The notes beneath the pieces are model-generated. The model was not told the DNA's origin. It ran no database searches and was given only the letters and a program-made list of their open reading frames with translations. From NCBI GenBank assembly GCA_022495995.1, contig JAFEMH010000925.1:186001-250000 (forward strand): a stretch of 64,000 bases of DNA, given 5' to 3'. A program made the translations under genes and the position numbers. Position 1 is the stretch's first letter, and the number at the start of each line of letters is the position of its first letter. The stretch is from Adenophora triphylla var. japonica (taxonomy: Eukaryota > Streptophyta > Magnoliopsida > Asterales > Campanulaceae). Below are positions 21,955 through 31,500 of the stretch, in pieces.

Positions 21955-24198
21955 GAGTGACGAAGCCCAGAAAATGCCTTAAAATACTAAAAAGCTCATA
22001 CATTTTTTCTCCCGTTTTTTAATATTCTGACCATCAGATTCAATGAACATGCTGCCTTTTAGGAGAATTCACCAAAAAGTTAATCAAAGTTCTCTCTCTC
22101 TCTTATCCTTTCATCCATCACACATAATAGAACAACCGGTCTTTGACCACTCTTGTTTGTGTTCCTCCACCATTTCATTAACAGTTTCGACTTCTTTTTT
22201 TAGCAACGGAACCCTCACCTCATGAAAAGTAGGTGGCTTCATGTCTGGCCCACACTGTCCAATAACTTCAATCATAGCGTTGAAGCTCTTATAATTGACA
22301 ACATTGAAAGCTATTCCAGCATAGTACATCCATCTTGCAATGTATGTACATACTCTATCCCTCAATTACTTCTTTGCCACACGATCTGCATCATCTTGCT
22401 TTCCTTTTTTTTTTTTGGCAGCCACTTTTGAATCCTGAGAAAAGTAAAGATTATGGGCCCTTTCCTCTTATTCTGAGAAGGTGGTGGCATTTCTGGAAGA
22501 GGGGAAGCTTGTCTAATTCCTTGAGATTGAGAAGCGTGTTGATTGAGATTAATTGTTACTTCTTCAGTCTTAGGAAACTCTCCTTCCAAGCATACACGAT
22601 CCCTTTCAGAATTTTTCTCCGCCTGGACATCCACTTCACTGGTAGCTTTTTGCAGCATATATTGCTTCAGCTCTTCTCTGGCCTCCGAGGGATACTTCTG
22701 ACAAATACTGGCATTTCGATAGCCTCCTACCAAATGTTGTTTTACTCTATATATCCCTCCATTCAACGCTTTTAAGCAAAAGATACAGAGAAGTTGATTT
22801 TTATCTTTGCCCGTGGGATCAGCAATCGTACAATACTTCCATCCCGGATCTCTTGAAGCCATTACCACGTAGTTAATCCTAATAAAAATAATAATGAAAA
22901 GCTTTACATTAAAAGAAAAGAATGAAAAAAACGCACCTGTTCGAGCTGTTTGTATTCGCCGAAGTCTCGCCGGAGGTAGCTGGATGGTCGCCAGAGGTCG
23001 CTGGAGGGTTACGGTAGTTTGAAGAGTTCCAAGGTCGACTACTCTTATTTATACAGGCCGTGTATGGAATTAGATGCAAATTAGGGTTAATTGACTAGTA
23101 ATTGACCGTTAATTACCTTCCTGGAGCCTAGGCGCACATCGCGAGCCTCGCCCAGGCACACCAAGGCGCAAATAAGCCCTCGCCTTAGCAATGGCGCCCG
23201 CACGGCCCTATCAAGTCCCGGAAGATGCGCACAGTGTGAGCCTTGCGCCTAGGCGCGCTTTTGATATATATGGACCTACCTGATCCCAAGCCACCAAGTG
23301 GAAAGTCGAGAAACATATCCGAAACAACTTAAAGTATTGTGCCTTTCACAAGGATCACAAACATTAAACAAATAATTGTATCTCCTTGAAGAGGATGATT
23401 GAAAGGTGGGTCAACGAGGGCAAGCTCGATCGTTATGTTATGAGAATGGATAATAAATGGGGAAGAGATTGACGACCACAGGGAAGAACGAGAAGATCGA
23501 CCTCCCCGTGCAAAGTCTACTATATCCCTGCTTGGGTTAACAAAGAGGAAGTCATCAACTCCTATGGGCCAGAGATGGAACATGTGGACCAGCTCGAAGT
23601 AATAGAGTTTCATTCGACTATCCTGAACAGAAGATAAAAATTGGAAGTCAACTCTCCCCAGAAGAGAGGGAGGAAATCATAGCATTACTCAATGATAACC
23701 TTGACCCTTTGATCTGAAAGTCGAGGATATGAGAGGAATTAAAGAAGAGGTGGTCGTCCACAAGTTGGAAGTCGACCCATCTACCAAACCTATCAAGCAA
23801 AACTAGAAGAAATTTTGCTAGAGACAAAGAGGAAGCAATCAAGGAAGAAGTCCAGAAGTTGATAAGGGCCGGAAAGCCAATGTCGCGATAGTAAAAAAAA
23901 ACACAATGAGAAATGGCGTATGTGTGTAGATTTTACTTCTTTTAACAAGGAGATACAATTCTCTGTCTCATGTCTGTGGACTTGGATACTGGCAATTATT
24001 GTTTGTGTTTGCACGTGTAAGTGGGTGTGGGTGTGGTGTTGTGTGTGAGTGTATTTTGATAGTTTTAGTGGGTGTTTATTGATGGGTTTAAAATGGTATA
24101 ATAGTAATAATTGTGGTGAAGTCTTAATTTTTATAAGTAAACTTAATAGTGCGTAGGTATTAAGTAATTGTGTGGGGGCGTATAACAATGTTCTTTAT
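21955..24198. repeat. Array unit 8 (terminal, clean)
   Basis: hAT part 21,955-23,272 with an intact BED-type frame on - (22,362-22,868). gypsy part about 23,273-23,960. GT-rich tail to about 24,198. The 73-bp inverted hAT scrap is absent, and unique DNA follows. Minor scrambling is seen at about 23,190-23,270. Confidence 0.85.
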
Positions 24199-24640
24199 TT
24201 TCAAAACAATACAGTCATCTCCTCCACAACAACAACAATCCACCACCAGCAACCTAATCCACCACCACTACCCAATCCAAAATCATAATATAAGACAAGT
24301 CAACACCACAATAATATTGAACTATAAATAATCAACCAATTTTATTTAAGAAAATATCAAATTAAAAGAATCAATCAAGAGTCACATAAATTCATTAGAA
24401 AAATATAAGATTGGAAGAATCAACAAAACCACCTCCACCGAATGCCAACAACTTAAAAAAAAAAGGGATATTCAAATGTGTGAATACAGAGGAAGGGAGC
24501 AATTTTGGCTTGCTCAACTACTCCGATCTAGCAACACCATCTATAACTGTATAAAGGCTGAAATCGAGACTAAATAGAGGTTAGGTTCATTACTCATTTA
24601 CTAAACACATCCCCATTTAATAACCCGAAATAAAATTTGA
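24199..24640. other. Unassigned AT-rich spacer
   Basis: The first bases (TTCAAAACAATACAGTC and a CAA/CCA-rich stretch) are probably the original continuation of the GT-rich array tail. No gene, repeat end or RNA gene could be recognised in this 440 bp. Confidence 0.5.
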
Positions 24641-24647
24641 AAAATCT

Positions 24648-26190
24648 GAGGGATATCAATCCCACATCGTCTATGAATTGAAATGCTAGGAAATGGAGTA
24701 GTATATATTGAGAGGCCTTAGCATTTGAAAACCAATTGGGATATTAATCCCACATCGTCTAGAAATTGAAATGCTAGGAAATGGAGTAGTATAAATTTTG
24801 GGACCTTTGGCTCCTTAGTGAACACCAGCTTTCTTGATGTATAAATTTTGGGGCCTTTGGCTCCTTAGTGAACACCAGTTTTCTTGGTGTTGGGCGCGCC
24901 TAGGTCACGCCTAGGGCGCATAATCACCGCCAAATGTCTCCTTAATTAAGACTTTTCATAGCTCCTTAATTTCTCAAGAAAGCTTTACATTTAGTATATA
25001 TTGAGAGGCCTTAGCATTTGAAAATCAAATGGGATATTAATCCCACATCGTCTAGGAATTGAAATATTAGGAAATGGAGTAGTATATATTGAGAGGCCTT
25101 GGCATTTGAAAACGAAATGGGATATTAATCCCACATCGTCTAGGGATTGAAATGCTAGGAAATTGAGTAGTATAAATTTTGGGGCCTTTGGCTCCTTAGT
25201 GAACACCAACTTTCTTTGTGTTGGGTGCGCCTAGGTCACGCGTAGGGCGCCTAATAATCACTGCTAAATGGCTCCTTAACTAAGACTTTTCATAGCTCCT
25301 TAATTTATGAAGAAAACTCTCCATTTATTGAGAGGCATTAGCATTTGAAAACCAAATGATATATTAATCCTACATCATCTAGAAATTGGAATAACATATA
25401 TTAAGATGCCTTAGCATTTGAAAATCAAATGGGATATTAATCCCACATTGTCTAGGAATTGAAATGCTAGGAAATAGAGTAGTATATGTTGAGAGGCCTT
25501 AGCATTTGAAAATCAAATGAGATATTAATCCCACATCGTCTAGGAATTGAAATGCTAGGAAATGGAGTAGTATACATTGAGAGACCTTAGGATTTGAAAA
25601 TCAAATGGTATATTAATACCACATCGTCTAGGAATTGAAATGCTAGGAAATGGAATAGTATAAATTTTGGGGCTCCTTAGTGAACACCAGCTTTCTTGGT
25701 GTAGGGCGTGCCTAAGTCACGCCTAGAGCGCCTAATCACCGCCAAATAGCTCCTTAATTAAGACTTTTTTATAGCTTCTTAATTTCTCAAGAAAGCTTTC
25801 CATTTAGTATATATTGAGAGGCTTTAGCATTTGAAAACCAAATGGGATATTAATCCCACATCGTCTAGGAATTGAAATGCTAGAAAATCGAGTAGTATAT
25901 ATTGAGAGGCCTTAGCATTTGACAACCAAATTGGACATTAATCCCACATCGTCTAGGAATTGAAATGCTAGGAAATAGAGTAGTACTCCCTTCGTCCCTG
26001 AAAGATTGTCCCATTTGCCATTTTGACTTGTCCCAAAAAGTATGTCCCATTTCTAAACTTAGGCATGAATGTTAGTGCAAATCTACTAAGGTACAAGAAG
26101 GTGAAGCTCTTCCTTAATAATTGCAAAATGTACAACAGGACAATCTTTTAAGGACGGAGGGAGTATATATTGAGAGGCCTTAGCATTTGA
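24648..26190 (+). repeat. Tandem 88-bp repeats with USE-like and TATA-like promoter boxes
   Basis: About ten copies of a unit GGGATATTAATCCCACATCG...GAGTAGTATATATTGAG occur, mostly 88 bp apart and in pairs. Good ATCCCACATCG boxes start at 24,659, 24,747, 25,040, 25,128, 25,528, 25,853 and 25,941; decayed ones are near 25,367, 25,440 and 25,617. In intact units a TATATATT or TATAAATT box starts 32 bp after the first box (24,702 and 25,083, for example). Some units continue into a longer segment (TTTGGGGCCTTTGGCTCC...GGGCGCGCCTAGGTCACGCC...CTCCTTAATT), giving a higher-order repeat. The layout matches the plant snRNA promoter (USE RTCCCACATCG plus TATA). No snRNA body is recognised downstream. 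Confidence 0.7.
25986..26163. mobile_element. Stowaway MITE in the TATA box of a promoter-like repeat
   Basis: Ends CTCCCTTCGTCCC (25,986) and GGACGGAGGGAG (ending 26,163) are inverted. TA dinucleotides at 25,984-25,985 and 26,164-26,165 form the duplication. The 178-bp element splits the GTAG-TATATATT stretch of the last 88-bp unit, and the remainder TATATTGAGAGGCC resumes at 26,164. Confidence 0.85.
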
Positions 26191-28072
26191 AAGGGATAGA
26201 TGTGTGACGTGCTCTATGGAGAGCAACTTCTCCTATTATTTCTGACTTTCTTTGAAATAGTTTTTTATCCGTGCGTTTAACGTACAGGTGTAACACTAGT
26301 TAACACCTAAAGTCCCAGAAGGGTTCGTTTCCGAATGTTCGTTAGAGGGGGGTCAACTTCGTCTCTCTTTCCATCTTGATTTAGAAGTAGATTTGAGAAG
26401 AAGGATTTGATTTGGGTTTGAATTAAATAGATCTGGGCATGGTGCAACTGCTCGGGCTGCCGAAAGAGGGGGCAGGGAGATGGTGGCGAAAATGGGCGAG
26501 AAGGAGGAGAAAGGTTTTTCAGATCTAGCTTAGGGGGAGGAGATGATAATGGGTTGGGGATGGGATGGGATACGGTTAGTTGCAAAAAAAAGTGTTTAAA
26601 TTTAGTCCTTTACATTTAATTATGTGATGTGAAGAGTCCAACAATTTAGAAATATACACATTCAATCCCTTATATTTCCACATCAATAAACAGTCTTAAT
26701 ATATGGTGCCACGCAAGAAAATTGATAATGTCATGGTTACACATCAGCCTCATTTAACGACACCTTAACATAAGGATGAAATAATCAAAAGTAATAAATG
26801 TCAAGGATGAAATGGAAAAAGTTATTTATTTAACGACGTAAAGGTAAAAACTTAAATAGTTTAAGGATTAAAAAGGTACTTATCTCGCATTTTTTTGCAA
26901 TAGTTACAGAAAATCTGGCACTTGTTAGACTCGAAAGTCTGGATCTTCTTATATGGGGGAAGTCTTCGGGAACGATTATTGGATGCCTATATAGAGCTGA
27001 GTTCTTTGGTAGTTTGTGTTTGTTCCTACTTTTTGAGTAGTTATCCAGACGTATGTTTTTGCGATTTTGTGCTTTAGTTCTTACTCTTGAGAAGTTTTCC
27101 ACATTTTTGTTACATTTTAATGTTGTTGAACTAATTGAAATTCAGTTATTGTGGAATGGGAAAGAGGGAAAAGACTTAAAATGATACCAAAAAGTGGGCT
27201 GAAACACAAGCATCCCCTAATCCCACCTATTGTGGTTGTGACTGTCACCCTCAAATTGGACAAGCGGAAGATTGGAGAGATAATCATTGACTAGTACTAC
27301 TAGTAAATCATGGCAACCATTTAATATCTGTTGGTGCTGAAAAGTCAAGAATGGTAGCTGAAAATCCTACCTCACGCTTCTTGGAAATATCCCCCAAGGA
27401 TGACTATATAACGTCTGACTTTGGGAGCACAGGTGGGAGATTGATCCGGGGGACTTTGCCAGCACAGGTGGGAGATTTTTTATGTACTGTCGGTATAATT
27501 CGATTGCATATCAGATGAGGCACTTTGTTGGGGATTTGGTCTCAATTCTTGTCAAGCAATCCAATATAATAAATAGCACCCATGCAATCAACGTAAATAA
27601 GAACATACGATCAAAGAAATAAAGAAATAAAGAACACAAGAGAATTGTTTATCTTGTTCACCAATTAATTGACTGCTTATAGGGGCACAACGAAATCAAG
27701 ATCTTGAACTATATGAAAAAAGGAGAAATTTAGGAATCATAATGAAAAGCTTAAAAACATTGACTTGGCAAGTACGACACTTATTCCGAGATAAAGCGAG
27801 TATTATTTAGAAGACTTAAATGTTTTGTTAATGGTATTATCGACGTTAGCGTGCTCTGAATTCCTAAAAAGGTGTTGATAAAAGTTTTATACTATATTTT
27901 ATAGATTGATGGGTTAAGTGAGAACTTGCGGGGTTGTAGGACTTACTAGCTGTGTCATGTCTTTAACACGAGCTTTGGCTTTGGGGCGTGACGGTAGCAA
28001 CAAATGACATTGGAATAGTAAATCATGAGAGAGTACCTTGAGTCTTGAAAAAGAAAAAAATTGAATCATGGT
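26191..28072. other. Unassigned region upstream of the MLP gene
   Basis: No protein domain or RNA gene is recognised in 1.9 kb. Visible items: a short Pro/Ser-rich frame on the - strand (26,307-26,585) without a recognisable family; an AT-rich stretch at about 26,590-26,880 that could be an old MITE; and a 17-bp direct repeat AGCACAGGTGGGAGATT at 27,426 and 27,460. The last few hundred bases are probably promoter of the MLP gene. Confidence 0.4.
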
Positions 28073-28082
28073 CTATAAATAG
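28073..28082 (+). promoter_or_regulatory. TATA box of the MLP-like gene
   Basis: CTATAAATAG lies 70 bp upstream of the ATG at 28,152. A start of transcription about 30 bp downstream (near 28,105) would give a leader of roughly 45-50 nt, normal for this small gene. Confidence 0.7.
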
Positions 28083-28151
28083 CAAGGTCTCAACAAAGGT
28101 ACTCACACATTGCCATTCATATTGAATTGGCTCACAAGACACAACTGAGAA

Positions 28152-28709
28152 ATGGGTTTAACAGGAAAGAAGAGTGTAGAAATCGAAATCAAGTCAGGTG
28201 GAGATGCCATCCATGAGCTCTTCGGACGTAAGCCACATGAAACTTCCAACCATGCCCCTGACCTTGTCCAGGGCTGCGACTTGCACGAAGGTGATTGGGG
28301 AGCTGATGGATCTGTCGTCGCTTGGAGTTATTTCCATGGTAGCCAACACCTTTTCTCCTTAATTTTAATAATGGGATGGAGGAAGTGTGTGGTATTTATT
28401 CTAACTATAAAGATTCTCATTTTTTTTTTTCATTGTACAGATGGGAAAAATCAAGTTGTCAAAGCGATTGTGCACGTAAACGAGGAGGAAAAGTGGATTA
28501 CATGGGATCTGATCGGTGGGGATCTCAAGGAGTTCTACAAGTCCTTCCTTTTCACCGCTAAGGTCGATAAAAAGGGAGAAAATAGCGTGGTTACATGGAT
28601 ACTCGAATATGAGAAGCTCCACGAGGATGTTCCTGATCCAGATTCATATCTGGACTTCTTCACGAAGCTCACCAAAGGAGTCGAGGAGAGCCATCTTAAA
28701 ACTAAATAA
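28152..28709 (+). CDS. MLP-like protein (Bet v 1 / major latex protein family), two exons
   Basis: Exon 1 is 28,152-28,338 and exon 2 is 28,441-28,709, joined by a GT-AG intron (CCATG|GTAGCC ... TTGTACAG|ATGGG). The product is 151 aa, the usual MLP length. The N-terminus MGLTGKKSVEIEIKSGGD and the downstream VQGCDLHEGDWG (about residues 40-51) are family hallmarks. The splice falls in the family's usual place, after YFH. The second half carries the GGDLKEFYKSF strand and the EYEKLHEDVPDPDSYLDF helix start. Bet v 1 folds bind hydrophobic ligands in a cytosolic cavity; MLPs are linked to stress and long-distance transport of hydrophobic compounds. The ligand is not predictable. No stop or frameshift is seen, so this is probably functional. 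The 102-nt intron has no in-frame stop. Confidence 0.9.
   Translation: MGLTGKKSVEIEIKSGGDAIHELFGRKPHETSNHAPDLVQGCDLHEGDWGADGSVVAWSYFHGSQHLFSLILIMGWRKCVVFILTIKILIFFFHCTDGKNQVVKAIVHVNEEEKWITWDLIGGDLKEFYKSFLFTAKVDKKGENSVVTWILEYEKLHEDVPDPDSYLDFFTKLTKGVEESHLKTK
28339..28440 (+). other. Intron of the MLP gene, stop-free and a multiple of three
   Basis: 102 nt with GT...AG ends and a T-rich tract before the acceptor. Translated in frame it has no stop and would add 34 residues, giving a 185-aa product if retained. The inserted peptide is hydrophobic (HLFSLILIMGW..., VVFILTIKILIFFFH), which suggests intron rather than coding sequence. Confidence 0.85.
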
Positions 28710-28909
28710 GTAATGAAGTATTTGGCACAATAAAAAGAAAGCCTAGCTTTCTTTAATGGATATTGCAATTTTTAAAATTTTGCTGTTGCTGTTGCTGCTG
28801 CTTGCTGTTTATTAAGTGTTTAAATCCCCTAGTATCATATCATATGTATGGGAACCCTATGCAAAAATTTCTGTACTAAATGATCTGTTTAATGGCTTAA
28901 TATATTTTC

Positions 28910-28915
28910 AATAAA
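28910..28915 (+). terminator. Candidate poly(A) signal of the MLP gene
   Basis: AATAAA at 28,910-28,915, about 200 bp after the stop codon, in a U-rich context. A TGCTGT/TGC microsatellite (28,781-28,806) lies in the presumed 3' UTR. Confidence 0.45.
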
Positions 28916-29496
28916 TACTTATCTTCTTATATAACAATTGTGTTTTATTAATTTCTAACATTTTTTATTTTTTTTTTTGTGGATTTCGTAAAGCAAAACT
29001 GAATTATGGTTATGGATATTTGTTTCATGATTAGCTTACAACTTCAAAAGCTTCAACTTAGAACAATAATTAGAAAAACCAAATACACTCCACATTACTT
29101 ATTGTAGGAGAGGGGAAAATTAAAAAAATTGTCACTATATTTTATTTTCCCTTCATTTTCTTCTTTCTCCTATAAAAGATTTTTTTCTCAAATAATACCT
29201 TTTTATTTTTTTATTTACCAAAGTGACTTACTGTTCAAAGTTTTGCCCAAAATGTCCCACTTTTTTTAAACTCGCTACACCGTGTAGCAATTTTAAAATT
29301 TTCCGTTTAAAATCGCTATACGGTGTAGCGATTTTAAATTTGCTAAATTTATTTTAATATTTATGATATTTATGCTATTTAAAAAAAAAAAAAAACTAAA
29401 TTTGAAATCGCTACATGATGTAGCGATTTCAAATGTAGTGTAAAGTTAGTACTTCCTTTGTCAACGTAAAGTAGTGTAAAGTAGTGTAAATTAGTA

Positions 29497-30581
29497 CTTC
29501 CTTCGTCTCAAATAAAAATTATTTTCTTCAATGACCATCTATCAAAAAATTTTAAAAAATGTATTTTTATAAAAAAATTATATTTTTCATTTCAAAAATA
29601 AATATTACTTTCGACTCAAAATGAATAACCAAAAAATAATACTACATTTTTTATCCAAATAAATGACCATTACTTCCTTCGTCTCAATGAATATTTAAAA
29701 AAATAATACTCTTCATTTGCATAAAAAAGTAATGTCATATTTTGAGACAAAGGCACTAATATTACAAACATTAATTTTAGAGGCGAATGAGTAGTATTAA
29801 TTTTTAAAATATTCATTAGGATGAAGGAAGTAATGGTCATTTATTTGGATAAAAAATATAGTATTATTTTTTGGTTATTCATTTTGAGTCGAAAGTAATA
29901 TTTATTTTTGAAATGAAAAATATAATTTTTAGCGATTTTAAATTTGCTATTAAAGAAAAAAAAAAAAAACTAAATCTGAAATCGAGGGGCCGGGAGCTAG
30001 TGGTCCAGGATTAACCCGACGAAGCTGGGGAACCTGGGTATCAAAAAAAAAAAAGTAGTGTAAATTAGTACTTCCTTCGTCTCAAATAAAAATTATTTTC
30101 TTCAATGACCATCTACCAAAAAATTTTAAAAAATATATTTTTATAAAAAAATTATATTATTCATTTAAAAAAAAAATATTACTTTCAACCCAAAATGAAT
30201 AACCAAAAAATAATACTACATTTTTTATCCAAATAAATGACCATTACTTCCTTCGTCTCAATGAATATTTTAAAAAATAATACTCTTCATTTGCATAAAA
30301 AATTAATGTCATATTTTGAGACAAAGGCACTAATATTACAAACATTAATTTTAGAGGTGAATGAGTAGCATTAATTTTTAAAATATTCATTAGGATGAAG
30401 GAAGTAATGGTCATTTATTTGGATAAAAAAGGTAGTATTATTTTTTGGTTATTCATTTTGAGTCGAAAATAATATTTATTTTTGAAATGAAAAATATATT
30501 TTTTTTTATAAAAATACATTTTTTAAAATTTTTTAATAGATGGTCATTGAAGAAAATAATTTTTATTTGAGACGAAGGAAG
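29497..30581. mobile_element. Nested Stowaway-like elements inside the MULE, partly duplicated
   Basis: The outer pair CTTCCTTCGTCTCAAAT (29,497) and its inverse (ending 30,581) is flanked by TA. A second element with ends CTTCCTTCGTCTCAATG (29,673) and GGATGAAGGAAG (ending 29,830) sits inside it, also flanked by TA. The first pair breaks at about 29,936, where MULE sequence (AGCGATTTTAAATTTGCT) restarts. The whole palindromic block then recurs at about 30,060-30,581. This is an insertion within an insertion followed by a tandem duplication. Confidence 0.6.
29984..30054 (+). mobile_element. Possible SINE-like retroposon tail
   Basis: A GC-rich stretch of about 59 bp (GAGGGGCCGGGAGCTAGTGG onward) in an otherwise AT-rich element ends in GGGTATC and a run of 12 A. 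This looks like the 3' end of a 5'-truncated SINE. No target duplication and no clear A/B boxes could be shown. Confidence 0.3.
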
Positions 30582-30901
30582 TACTAATTTACACTACTTT
30601 ACACTACTTTACGTTGACAAAGGAAGTACTAACTTTACACTACATTTGAAATCGATACATCATGTAGCGATTTCAGATTTAATTTTTTTTTTTTTTTTAA
30701 TAGCATAAATATTAAAATAAATTTAGCAAATTTAAAATCGCTACACCGTGTAGCGATTTTAATTGGAAAAATTATAAACTCGCTACACGGTGTAGCGAGT
30801 TTTGAAAAAGTGGGACATTTTGAGAAAAAGTTTGAACAGTAAGTCACTTTGGTAAATAAAATTTTAAAAATGGATTATTTGAGAAAAAATTCCCTATAAA
30901 A

Positions 30902-31177
30902 CGTTAGAAACTTAACAAAAATATTAGAAGCCTAATTAAAAGATTAAAAGCTTAACATAACCTTAAGAAATACTCTCTTTTTCGAAAAGTTAATCCCTCT
31001 ATTTTTATTGTTAGTTTGAATGAACTTTGATTAATAATTTAGGTTATTTTTAATTACCTAATGAGAATTCAAAAATTGCTATTGATAATATTTATATTGT
31101 TGTATCAATAACAAGTTTTAGATTTTTATTAAAATACTTAAAATTAATCTAAATTATTGCTCAAAGTTCATTCAAAC
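30902..31177. other. AT-rich spacer without recognised feature
   Basis: About 280 bp of AT-rich DNA between the MULE and the Tourist-like element. Nothing was recognised. Confidence 0.5.
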
Positions 31178-31500
31178 TAAAGCTCCTTTTGTTTCGCGTA
31201 AAATGAAAATGTTATCCGAAAATGAGATAAATATGTTTTCGGCTGTTTGGTAAGGAAAATATTTTCTGAAAAAAATTTCATTTGTTTAATGAAAATATTT
31301 TTCGATAAAAACACAATTTGAGATATGTTGAGTGGGGTGGGGGAGGGTGGTAGTGGTGAGTGGAGTGGAGTGGGGTGGAGAGTTGTTAAAATAAATTTTA
31401 AATGATTAATTTTTTTTTACCTGAGGGGGGGGGGACAGGGGGCGGGGGTGGTGGTGAGTGGGGGTGGGGGGCAGTGTGTGGTGGAGATGAGTGGGGTGGG

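Larger units (their letters stand above)
5737..24198. repeat. Eightfold tandem array of a 2.31 kb hAT/gypsy composite
   Basis: The junction motif CGAGTGACGAAGCC recurs at about 5737, 8057, 10372, 12688, 15002, 17331, 19646 and 21955, giving periods of 2309-2329 bp. Each unit has four parts: a 5'-truncated hAT in - orientation (about 1.32 kb); a gypsy segment on the + strand joining the gag zinc knuckle to the start of RT (about 0.7 kb); a GT-rich tail of unknown origin (about 0.24 kb); and a 73-bp hAT scrap in + orientation. The last unit lacks the scrap and runs from TTCTTTATT (to about 24,198) into unique DNA, which defines the right edge. No TSD or transposon end bounds the array, so it arose by segmental amplification, not transposition. 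Confidence 0.9.
29178..30892. mobile_element. Mutator-like non-autonomous element with long inverted ends
   Basis: The left end GATTTTTTTCTCAAATAAT and the right end (reverse complement GAATTTTTTCTCAAATAAT) are inverted. A perfect 9-bp duplication CCTATAAAA lies at 29,169-29,177 and 30,893-30,901. A 9-bp duplication, G at the terminus and inverted arms of several hundred bp fit a MULE. The arms (about 29,178-29,500 and 30,580-30,892) include CGCTACACCGTGTAGCG-type palindromes: near 29,273, 29,310 and 29,405 on the left, and near 30,652, 30,738 and 30,780 on the right. There is no transposase; the interior consists of nested Stowaway-like inserts, partly duplicated. Confidence 0.8.

Noticed and set aside
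5737..24198. CRISPR array or bacterial tandem system
   Set aside because: Unit length of 2.3 kb, plant transposon content and absence of short spacers exclude it.
24648..26190. snRNA or tRNA genes behind the USE/TATA boxes
   Set aside because: No sequence resembling U1, U2, U4, U5 or U6, and no tRNA boxes were recognised downstream; only the promoter layout is supported.
26307..26585. 92-aa Pro/Ser-rich - strand frame
   Set aside because: No domain, no splice or promoter support; composition alone explains it.
29445..30630. Reading the 29.2-30.9 kb structure as a simple assembly hairpin artefact
   Set aside because: The 9-bp duplication at the outer ends and divergence between the arms support a real transposon, though the inner duplication still needs read support.
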